A model generated the notes under the pieces. That model made no database searches. It was given only the letters and a program-made list of their open reading frames with translations, and was not told where the DNA came from. Shown piece after piece: positions 7,613 to 14,898 of a stretch of 34,710 bases of DNA. The stretch's first letter is position 1. Every line of letters starts with the position of its first letter. Both the position numbers and the translations under genes were made by a program. Origin of the DNA: JACQFK01 sp964619955 (GTDB lineage: Bacteria; Planctomycetota; MHYJ01; JACPRB01); assembly GCA_964619955.1 (NCBI GenBank), contig CAZUJF010000051.1:1-34710 (forward strand), in the 5' to 3' direction.

Positions 7613-9121
7613 ATGCGCCGATTCACCCAGGTCCTGCTGCTGACCGTCCTGGCCTCCTGCGCGACGTCGCAGGCGGCCCCCGCCCCGGCGCGTCCCGCCG
7701 CGGTCGTGCTGCCGACGCTCTTCACGGACGGCCTCGTCCTGCAGGCCGGACAGGCGAATCCCGTGTGGGGGACGACGGAGCCCGGCGCGGACGTGCGCGT
7801 CAGCATCGCCGGACAGAGCAAGAGCGCGACCGCCGCCGCGGACGGGAAGTGGTCCCTCAAGCTCGACCCGCTGCCTCCGGGCGGGCCGCACGAACTCACC
7901 GTGGAAGGAAAGCCCGCGCTGGTCGTGAAAGACGTGCTCGTCGGCGAGGTTTGGGTCTGCTCCGGCCAGTCGAACATGGAGATGACCGTGAACTCCTCGG
8001 CCGCCGCGGATGCGGAAAAGGCCGGCGCGAAGTTCCCGCAGATCCGCCTCTTCACGGTTCCGAAGAAGCAGGCGGATGCGCCCCAGACCGCGATCGCCGC
8101 CTCGTGGAAGGTCTGCAGTCCGGAAACGGTCGGGAACTTCTCCGCCGTGGGGTATTTTTTCGGCCGCACGCTGAACCAGTCGCTCAAGACGCCGATCGGG
8201 CTGATTCACACCTCGTGGGGCGGGACGGCCGCCGAGTTGTGGACCCGCCGCGGCGTTCTGGAAGGCAATCCCGTACTCAAGCCGATCGTCGATAATTTCG
8301 CGACCCGCATGGCGAAGTGGGAGGCCGACTCGGCCAAACACAAGGAGGCCGCGGAGAAGGCCAAGGCCGAAGGCAAGCCGGCTCCCAGGGCCCCGGGCAA
8401 ACCCATGGCCCCCTCCTGCCTCTACAACGGCATGATCGCGCCGCTGCTGCCCTACGGGATCCGCGGGGCGATCTGGTACCAGGGCGAGTCCAATGCGGGA
8501 CAGGCGAAGCAGTACGAGACGCTGTTCCCGGAGATGATCAAGAACTGGCGCGCCGATTGGGCCCAGGGCGATTTCCCCTTCGGCTTCGTCCAGCTGGCCA
8601 ACTTCCAAAAGCGCGAGGAGAAGCCGTCGGAAAGCGGCTGGGCCGAGTTGCGCGACGCGCAGACCAAGACGCTCGCGCTGTCGAACACCGGTATGGCCGT
8701 CATCATCGACATCGGCGACGCCGTCGACATCCATCCCAAGAACAAGCAGGATGTGGGACTCCGGCTCGCGGCCTGGGCCGAGGCGAAGGTCTACGGCAAG
8801 GCCCGCGTCTACTCCGGCCCGATGTACGAGCGGCTCAAGGTCGAGGGCGGAAAGGCCCGGATCTCGTTCACCCACACGGGCGGCGGGCTCGTCGCGAAGG
8901 GCGGCAAACTCTCCGGGTTCGCCGTCGCCGGCGAGGACCGGAATTTCGTCTGGGCCGACGCGGTCGTCGACGGCGCGACGGTGCTCGTGAGCGCCGCCGG
9001 GGTCGCAAAGCCCGTCGCGGTGCGTTATGGCTGGGGCAACAATCCGGACTGCACCCTCTACAACCAGGAGGGCTTTCCGGCCTCGCCCTTCCGCACGGAC
9101 GACTGGCCGCGCGCGAAATAG
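7613..9121 (+). CDS. Sialate O-acetylesterase-like lipoprotein
   Basis: Exported SASA-type esterase of 502 aa that would remove acetyl groups from sugars. Residues 1-16 are a lipoprotein signal with lipobox LAS-C (Cys16). A beta-rich region (about 30-110) precedes the catalytic domain, as in other bacterial SASA proteins. The nucleophile block is CSGQSNMEM (Ser120), the middle block IWYQGESN, and the Asp372-Ile-His374 pair lies in AVDIHPKN. GAGGAG at 7601-7606 gives a good ribosome binding site. The true substrate may be acetylated plant or algal polysaccharide rather than sialic acid, since no other sialate gene is near. It is the first gene downstream of the sigma-54 promoter. Confidence 0.88.
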   Translation: MRRFTQVLLLTVLASCATSQAAPAPARPAAVVLPTLFTDGLVLQAGQANPVWGTTEPGADVRVSIAGQSKSATAAADGKWSLKLDPLPPGGPHELTVEGKPALVVKDVLVGEVWVCSGQSNMEMTVNSSAAADAEKAGAKFPQIRLFTVPKKQADAPQTAIAASWKVCSPETVGNFSAVGYFFGRTLNQSLKTPIGLIHTSWGGTAAELWTRRGVLEGNPVLKPIVDNFATRMAKWEADSAKHKEAAEKAKAEGKPAPRAPGKPMAPSCLYNGMIAPLLPYGIRGAIWYQGESNAGQAKQYETLFPEMIKNWRADWAQGDFPFGFVQLANFQKREEKPSESGWAELRDAQTKTLALSNTGMAVIIDIGDAVDIHPKNKQDVGLRLAAWAEAKVYGKARVYSGPMYERLKVEGGKARISFTHTGGGLVAKGGKLSGFAVAGEDRNFVWADAVVDGATVLVSAAGVAKPVAVRYGWGNNPDCTLYNQEGFPASPFRTDDWPRAK

Positions 9122-9174
9122 CCCCTGATTTTCCGCTGGCGCGCCTGAGGACGGCGGATAAGATAAGCGGCCCC

Positions 9175-10089
9175 ATGAAGATCCGCGTGTCGGCCCCCGC
9201 GTCGGCGGGCAATACGGGCCCGGCGTTCGACAGCCTGGGCATCGCCTACGGTCTCGAGAACGAGGTCGTCTTCGACACGGGCCGCCCCGGGGCGCTGGAC
9301 GTCGAAGGCGAAGGCGCCGAACTGCTCCGCAAGGGCGAGCCCAATCTCGTCCACGCCGCGTTCGAACGCTTCACCCAGGCCACCGGCAAGAAGGTTCCCG
9401 CCGTCGGTTTGACGCTCATCAACCGGATCCCCTTCGGCCGCGGTCTCGGCAGCTCGGCGTCCGCCATCGTCGCGGGGCTCGTCGGCGCCGATGCGCTCGC
9501 CGAAACCGGCCTCAGCCGCGAGGCGCTGCTTCGGATCGCCATCCCCATGGAGGGGCATCCGGACAACGTCGCGCCCGCGCTCTACGGGGGCGCCGTGCTC
9601 ACCGTGCTGAACGAGGGCAGGGTCGACGGGCCGATCACGGTGGTGCCGTTCGGGGTCGACGCGGACTGGCGCGCCGTGCTCTACGTGCCCGATCTGATCA
9701 TTCCCACCAAGGGAGCGCGGGCCATCCTGCCGCGCGAGATTCCGCGCGCGGACGCCATCTTCAACCACAGCCGCGTCGGGTTGCTGGTGGCGGCATTTGA
9801 GCGCAAGCGCCCGGACCTGCTTCGGGTCGCCATGCAGGATCGCCTGCACCAGCCGTACCGCGCGAAGCTCTTTCCCGAGATGGAGACGCTGATCGCGACG
9901 GGACTCGAGGCGGGGGCCTGGGGCGCCTGCCTCTCCGGCGCCGGCTCCGCCGTCCTTGCGATCGCGCCGGCGGCCCAGGCGGCGGCGGTGGAGGGGGCGC
10001 TTCTGAAGAAGGCGGCGGAACTCAAGGTTCCGGGCCGCACGATGATCCTCTCGATTCCCTCGCGGGGCGCACGGGTCAGTCCCGAGTAG
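9175..10089 (+). CDS. thrB: Homoserine kinase (GHMP family)
   Basis: 304-aa kinase that phosphorylates L-homoserine in threonine synthesis. It begins IRVSAPASAGNTGPAFDSLG, the typical homoserine kinase N-terminus. The GHMP ATP loop PFGRGLGSSASAI lies at 86-98, HPDNVAP follows, and the C-terminal GACLSGAGSAVLA block is present. Start at 9175; the long in-frame stretch upstream is an antiphase shadow of the esterase gene. No good ribosome binding site is visible, so the leader may be short. It stands alone, without thrC or hom nearby. Its 3' end overlaps the convergent helical protein by 14 bp. Confidence 0.92.
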   Translation: MKIRVSAPASAGNTGPAFDSLGIAYGLENEVVFDTGRPGALDVEGEGAELLRKGEPNLVHAAFERFTQATGKKVPAVGLTLINRIPFGRGLGSSASAIVAGLVGADALAETGLSREALLRIAIPMEGHPDNVAPALYGGAVLTVLNEGRVDGPITVVPFGVDADWRAVLYVPDLIIPTKGARAILPREIPRADAIFNHSRVGLLVAAFERKRPDLLRVAMQDRLHQPYRAKLFPEMETLIATGLEAGAWGACLSGAGSAVLAIAPAAQAAAVEGALLKKAAELKVPGRTMILSIPSRGARVSPE

Positions 10090-11185
10090 AGAGCGCCAAC
10101 GCCATCCACTCGATGAAGTAGAGGTCTCCTTTGCACCAGGGGACGTCGATGAACGACGCGATCCGGCCTGGCCTCAGCCGCTCCACCAGCGCCGCGCCCC
10201 GGAAGAGCGCGTCGACGAAGTGCGGCGGGTTCGTGTAGTTCTCCCCGCCGATCATCCGGTCGCCGAACGCCAGCCACCAGGCGTTGCGTTCTTCGCGGAA
10301 CAGCTTCAGCCGCTCCGCCGCCAGGCCTTCCGAATGGACCCGGACGGCTTCGGCGATCGCGGGCGTCAGGTCGCAGTAGCGGGCCAGTTTGTGGACGTGG
10401 AGGTGGGACGTTGAGGAGTTCGTCTTCTCCATGAAGCGGGGATTGCCCCGCTCCAGGGTGATGCGCAGCTGCAGCAGTTCGAGCGCTTTCGCCGATCCTG
10501 CAGCCTCCGCGTCGGCATCGCCGTTCAGCTTCGCCAGCTGCACGAACGCGAGCAGCCCGGCGAGGTCCGCGTTCAGCGTCTGCGCCTCGTCGTTGACGTG
10601 GTCCTTCTTGAGCGGATCAAAGCGGTACTTGGCATCGAGCAGCGCTTTCACGCGCGCCTTCACGGCGGGCCAGGCGGCGCGGGCGGCCTCAGGGTCGGCG
10701 ACCTGGACGTAGCGCAGGAACGCATGGACTCCGAGCAGTCCCGTGCCGCGCGCCCGGGCTTTCAGCCGGAAGGCCTCCGGGACGTCGTAGGCTTCGCGGG
10801 GCCGTCCCTCCGCGGGATCGTAACCCTCGGGCGCCCACGGAGGCAGGATCTTCAGCTGTGCCGCCAGAAAGGCCCGCACGCGGGGGGCGGTCTCCGCTTT
10901 CAGATGGGGCAGGGCTTCCGAGAGCGCGAGGAAGACGCGGTCCGGGTGGCCGAAATAGGTCTCGTATCCGCTGATGCCGAGCGTGTGATGGAAGGGCCGC
11001 CAGGGGAAGCCGTCGACGAACTCGGAGACGTGGCTGTCGAGTTTTGGGTTGAACGACGGCACGGCCGCCGGGCTCTTGAGCAGCGGCTGCAGATCCTTCT
11101 CCGTCAGGACCACAGGAGGCAGCGTTCTCGAAGTGCCTCCTTCTTCCACCAGATTCTGGAGAGCCCAGAGCGCGATCGCGATCAT
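10076..11185 (-). CDS. Uncharacterised helical protein, last gene of the propeller operon
   Basis: 369 aa, family not recognised. It is Ala/Leu-rich and mostly alpha-helical, with aromatic/His clusters (HHTLGISGYETYFGH near residues 66-80; STSHLHVHKLARYCDL in the second half) and a C-terminal stretch rich in Trp and Tyr. The pattern suggests an alpha/alpha-barrel of the kind seen in polysaccharide lyases and glycosidases, but I see no known catalytic motif. The N-terminus MIAIALWALQ is the short hydrophobic start shared by the operon. Its ATG overlaps the stop of the PQQ-type gene (ATGA, 11182-11185), so co-translation is likely. Expected location is outside the cytoplasm if the N-terminus is an export signal. 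Confidence 0.7.
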   Translation of the reverse strand: MIAIALWALQNLVEEGGTSRTLPPVVLTEKDLQPLLKSPAAVPSFNPKLDSHVSEFVDGFPWRPFHHTLGISGYETYFGHPDRVFLALSEALPHLKAETAPRVRAFLAAQLKILPPWAPEGYDPAEGRPREAYDVPEAFRLKARARGTGLLGVHAFLRYVQVADPEAARAAWPAVKARVKALLDAKYRFDPLKKDHVNDEAQTLNADLAGLLAFVQLAKLNGDADAEAAGSAKALELLQLRITLERGNPRFMEKTNSSTSHLHVHKLARYCDLTPAIAEAVRVHSEGLAAERLKLFREERNAWWLAFGDRMIGGENYTNPPHFVDALFRGAALVERLRPGRIASFIDVPWCKGDLYFIEWMALALSTRD

Positions 11186-12651
11186 CGGCCCTCCAGGCAG
11201 AGTACCTGCGAACCCGTGTGGAGGTAGAGGCGGCCGCCCGCCACCGAGGCGATGGACTTGGCCGGGCCGTGCCACTCGTTGACGAGGCCGAAGGGCTGGC
11301 CGGCCTTGCGGGCTTTCTCGAGGCCGCCCTGATCCTCCCAGCCGAAGACCCCGGGCCCGTAGAAGCCGGCGTAGGTGTCGCGTTTTCCGTAGAGCAGCTT
11401 CGTGAGGCGGGTCTGAAGATTCATGCCGCCGAGCAGGCCCTGGTGGTTGCAGACGAGCCATTCGGGGGAACAGGACAGGGTCTGCGTCTCGTCGCCGATC
11501 GTGTTGAACGTGCCGTACGGCATGTCCTTGAGACCCGCGCCGCGGCCGGGTTCCTTGGCCTTCCAGGCGTGTTCCACCAGTTCGATGCGGCCGGTCTTCA
11601 GGTCGAGACGGCCGACGCCGGTATAGGGGCGCACCTCGCCGCCGCCGTCCCAGACGCCGTAGGCCGAGCGCACGAAGAGGAAGACCTCGCCGGTCTTCTT
11701 GTTCACGCAGGGCGGCGTGGGCGGATTGTGCAGGCCGGACGTGTAGAAGACGGGCGCCGTCCACGGCTCCTTCCCGTCTTCGAGCCGGAACGCATAGAAG
11801 ACTTGTTCGTCCGGATGTTCGCGGAGCCGTTCGAGGATGAGGTCCTGCTCCTTCTGCACCTCCTCGGCCGTCCCCGCGAGGTAGCGCGTCTCCTTGCCCG
11901 AGGCGCCGGCCCGCTTGAGCAGCAGGTTCTGGTGCTCGTCCATGATCGAGTGGAAGCCGCGGACGGGATTCGTGGTGACGAGGGCCAGGCCAGCGACGAG
12001 GACGGGGAAGTGGTCCCGGGCGCTGAGGCCCGCCATCTTTCGGGATTTCCAGAGGAGCTTGCCGTCCGCCACCGAGGCGCAGTAGAGGTGCATGTCCTCC
12101 GAGGCCACGAGCACGCGGTGATCCGCGACCGAAGGCGAGCCCAGGATCGGAGTCTTCGTTCCGAGCGTCCAGGCCGCCTTGCCGTCGGAGGCCGAGAAGG
12201 CGTAGAGCAGGCCGTCCCGGGCCCCGACGATTACATTCCCGCCCGCGACCACCGGGGAGGACCAGACGCCTTCCCCGAGCCCCGCGCTCCAGCGCACTTT
12301 GCCCCCGGCGACATCGACGGCGTAGAGCCGGCGGTCCATCGAGCCGAAGTAGAGGGCGCCGTCGGCATAGACGGGGGAGTGGCCGATGGGGCCACCCGTC
12401 GTGACGACCCAGCGCTCCTCGCCGCTCGCGGCGTCCCACGCGATCATGCGGCCCGCGTAGGTGCCCAGGTACGCGAGCCCGCCGCCGACGATGACTTCCG
12501 CGCGGGGACCCGTGAGCTCCTTCCAGAGTTCCTTGCGCCAGGCGACTTTCAAACCTTCCGTCGGCAGTTTCTCGTAGAAGCCTGAGCGCTGGAGGTCGCC
12601 GTGCAGGGTGGGCCATTCGGTCTGGAGGAGCAGCGCCAGCAGCAGGGCCAT
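11182..12651 (-). CDS. PQQ-type (quinoprotein-like) beta-propeller protein
   Basis: 489 aa. Several blades carry the pattern [YI]A-x-D-x3-G-x3-W, for example IAWDAASGEERW, LYAVDVAGGKVRW and LYAFSASDGKAAW. These are PQQ-like/BamB-type propeller repeats; a central region (about residues 230-300) interrupts the regular repeats. No clear PQQ-ligand set or heme motif, so it may be a structural or binding propeller rather than a dehydrogenase. The start MALLLALLLQ-TEW shows the operon's short hydrophobic N-terminus. It lies 20 bp after the second FG-GAP gene and overlaps the next gene by ATGA. Confidence 0.8.
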   Translation of the reverse strand: MALLLALLLQTEWPTLHGDLQRSGFYEKLPTEGLKVAWRKELWKELTGPRAEVIVGGGLAYLGTYAGRMIAWDAASGEERWVVTTGGPIGHSPVYADGALYFGSMDRRLYAVDVAGGKVRWSAGLGEGVWSSPVVAGGNVIVGARDGLLYAFSASDGKAAWTLGTKTPILGSPSVADHRVLVASEDMHLYCASVADGKLLWKSRKMAGLSARDHFPVLVAGLALVTTNPVRGFHSIMDEHQNLLLKRAGASGKETRYLAGTAEEVQKEQDLILERLREHPDEQVFYAFRLEDGKEPWTAPVFYTSGLHNPPTPPCVNKKTGEVFLFVRSAYGVWDGGGEVRPYTGVGRLDLKTGRIELVEHAWKAKEPGRGAGLKDMPYGTFNTIGDETQTLSCSPEWLVCNHQGLLGGMNLQTRLTKLLYGKRDTYAGFYGPGVFGWEDQGGLEKARKAGQPFGLVNEWHGPAKSIASVAGGRLYLHTGSQVLCLEGR

Positions 12652-12671
12652 CAGGAACTACTACGTTCCGC

Positions 12672-13721
12672 TCAGCGGGTCTGGTTCCAGTAGATTCGGA
12701 TGTTCGTGCCCTTGCCGGTGGCGACGAGGTCCTGGTCGCCGTCGCCGTCGAGGTCGGCCGCGTGCACGCCGTCGGCCTCCATATCCGTGGCGTCGATGAT
12801 CTGCGTCTGCCACTTTTCGAAGGAGTCATCGAGACGATGGAGCAGGGCGACGACGTGGCCCTGCCCCTTCTGGCCGCGGAAGCCGATGAGGAGGGCGTTG
12901 TCCACGGGGACGATCCCGTGCCCCACCGTGTAGCCTTCGAAGAGCACGCGACGTGTGTTCCCCTGGTAGAGCACGACCTGGTTCCCGTGCCAGGGCTCGA
13001 TCGTGACCAGCGCGGCCTGGATCTTGCGGATCTCCCCGGCGCCGTTCTTCGTGAGCGGAGCGCGGGACCACGAGCCGCCCGCGCGGGACATCTCGAAGAT
13101 GCCTTCGTGCGCGGCCACGAACAAGCTCGTTCCGGAAACCCAGATGCCGTGGACGATGTGAAGGTCGTTCGCGATCATCTCGCGCTGCCAGAGACCGGAG
13201 GCCGTGGGACGCAGCAGGTAGAGCGGCGAGCCTGCACCGGTCCAATCCGGCGCCCGGGTCCCGCGCCCCATGAGGCAGGAGGCGATGAGCGTCTTCTTGC
13301 CCTCGATCTCCATCACCGCGAGCCGGTGCATGGACGGCTCCTGGTCGATCTTCACCGGCGTCCAGGGATCGTCGAGATTCGCGGGACGCCTCAGCAGCCA
13401 GAGCGTGCCGCCTCCCTGCGTGTCGTTGAGCGACCAGTCGCCGCCCACGACGAGTTCCGTCTTGCCGTCCCCGTCCACGTCGAACGGCGTGAGCGGCTCG
13501 GGTTTTGGAATCGCCGTCGTGATGATGCGGCGTTTCCAGGTCGGATTCTCGTACCAGAGCACCTGGTCGGCGTTCTCGGTGACGAGGACGATGTCCATCT
13601 TCCCGTCCGCGTTGATGTCCGCGAGGCAGGAGTTGTAGCCGATGCCGCCGCTGTTCTTCTCGATGGTCTCGGGCTTGAAGGGAATCGCCTGGAGGGCCAG
13701 GACGAGGATCCCGGCGATCAC
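12672..13721 (-). CDS. FG-GAP/VCBS-type propeller protein (copy 2)
   Basis: 349 aa. DxDGDGxxE/D calcium-loop repeats typical of FG-GAP/VCBS propellers: DINADGKMDIV, DVDGDGKTELV and DLDGDGDQDLV. I start it at the GTG at 13721, which overlaps the upstream stop as GTGA and gives MIAGILVLALQ, matching the N-termini of its neighbours; the longer open frame upstream is a shadow of the paralogue. It shares long stretches with the next gene upstream (YENPTWKRR; NL-DD/E-PWTPxK; EPSMHRL/EPTMHRM; TIEPWHG/TVEPWHG), so the two are a tandem duplication. Probably exported; ligand unknown. Confidence 0.82.
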   Translation of the reverse strand: MIAGILVLALQAIPFKPETIEKNSGGIGYNSCLADINADGKMDIVLVTENADQVLWYENPTWKRRIITTAIPKPEPLTPFDVDGDGKTELVVGGDWSLNDTQGGGTLWLLRRPANLDDPWTPVKIDQEPSMHRLAVMEIEGKKTLIASCLMGRGTRAPDWTGAGSPLYLLRPTASGLWQREMIANDLHIVHGIWVSGTSLFVAAHEGIFEMSRAGGSWSRAPLTKNGAGEIRKIQAALVTIEPWHGNQVVLYQGNTRRVLFEGYTVGHGIVPVDNALLIGFRGQKGQGHVVALLHRLDDSFEKWQTQIIDATDMEADGVHAADLDGDGDQDLVATGKGTNIRIYWNQTR

Positions 13722-14857
13722 TTGCCCTCGTTCCAGTAGATCTTCACGTTCTTCGTGCTGCGGCCGACGCCCGCGATGTCGATCTTCCCGTCGCCGTTGA
13801 AGTCGGCGCAGGCGATGTCCTCGCTGCCGAGGCCCTTGTCGTCCAGCACCTTCTTCTCCCACTTCTCGCCGGCGGCGTCGAGCGGATGGAAGACGTAGAC
13901 GACGCATTCCTCCTTCTTGCCCTCCGGCACGCCGCGGAAGCCGAGTACGAGCGAATCGACCTTCGTGTTCGTCAGGTCCGCGATCCAGGCGGCGTGGCCG
14001 CCCTTGTGGTTCTCCACGAGGACCTGGCGGCGCCAGGAGCCGTCCGATTGCTCGGCGTAGATGACGCCCGAGTGGCCGTGCCAGGGCTCGACCGTGGCGA
14101 TGTAGCGCTTGCCGCCGGGCAGACGGCCGATCTTGATCTCGCCGGCGCCCTTCTTGACGGGATCGCCGTCGGAGATCTTCTGCTTCTCCCAGGCCGCGCC
14201 CTTCTGCTTGAGGATGAAGACGCCTTCGAGGCCGGCGAGCAGGATCTCCTCCTTGCCGTCGCCGTCCATGTCGACGGGCCAGAAGTTGTGGGTGATGCGG
14301 ATCTCGTTCTGGACGATCTCGCGGGTCCACTTCCCGGTGAAGGGGTCGGCGGGTTTCTTGAGGAGGAAGAGCAGGGCGGGGGCCTCGCCGGGCCTGGCGT
14401 CGCGGCCCTGGAGGCTCTTGCACGCGAACTCGCCGTTCACGAGCCGCATGCGGTGCATCGTCGGCTCTTCGTCGAGTTTGATCGGCGTCCAGGGCTCGTC
14501 GAGGTTCGCGGGCCGTTTCAGCAGCCAGATGGAGCCTCCGGACTTGGTGTTGGACGGGGTCCAGTCGGCCCCGAGCATGAGCTCGGTCTTGCCGTCGCCG
14601 TCGACGTCCATGGCCTGGATGCAGACGGGCAGCTTGATCTCCGCGCCGATGATCGTGCGCCGTTTCCAGGTGGGGTTCTCATACCAGACGACCTGGTCGG
14701 GGATCTCGGTGACGGCGACGAGGTCGGGCTTGCCGTCGGCATTGATGTCCGCGACGGTAAGCGCGTAGCCGACGCCGACGTTGGGGTCGACGACCTGGTC
14801 TTTGAACCTCGGGAGCTGATCCTGAAGGGCGAGCGCGAGCACGAGTTCTAGGAACAT
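13718..14857 (-). CDS. FG-GAP/VCBS-type propeller protein (copy 1)
   Basis: 379 aa; paralogue of the following gene. Calcium-loop repeats DINADGKPDLV, DVDGDGKTELM, DMDGDGKEEIL and DFNGDGKIDIA are spread along the chain, as in integrin-alpha-like propellers. The start is the ATG at 14857, preceded by GGAGG with 4 bp spacing; the in-frame start at 14902 is discarded because it lies upstream of this site and adds a non-hydrophobic leader. N-terminus MFLELVLALALQ. In such PVC operons these proteins are usually predicted as surface or periplasmic; no enzyme function is visible. Confidence 0.85.
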   Translation of the reverse strand: MFLELVLALALQDQLPRFKDQVVDPNVGVGYALTVADINADGKPDLVAVTEIPDQVVWYENPTWKRRTIIGAEIKLPVCIQAMDVDGDGKTELMLGADWTPSNTKSGGSIWLLKRPANLDEPWTPIKLDEEPTMHRMRLVNGEFACKSLQGRDARPGEAPALLFLLKKPADPFTGKWTREIVQNEIRITHNFWPVDMDGDGKEEILLAGLEGVFILKQKGAAWEKQKISDGDPVKKGAGEIKIGRLPGGKRYIATVEPWHGHSGVIYAEQSDGSWRRQVLVENHKGGHAAWIADLTNTKVDSLVLGFRGVPEGKKEECVVYVFHPLDAAGEKWEKKVLDDKGLGSEDIACADFNGDGKIDIAGVGRSTKNVKIYWNEGK

Positions 14858-14898
14858 GGGTCCTCCGTAGGGGCAGGATAAGGAATCCCGGCGGATTC

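Noticed and set aside
9159..9164. TAAGAT as a -10 for thrB
   Set aside because: No -35 at a suitable distance; not better than chance.
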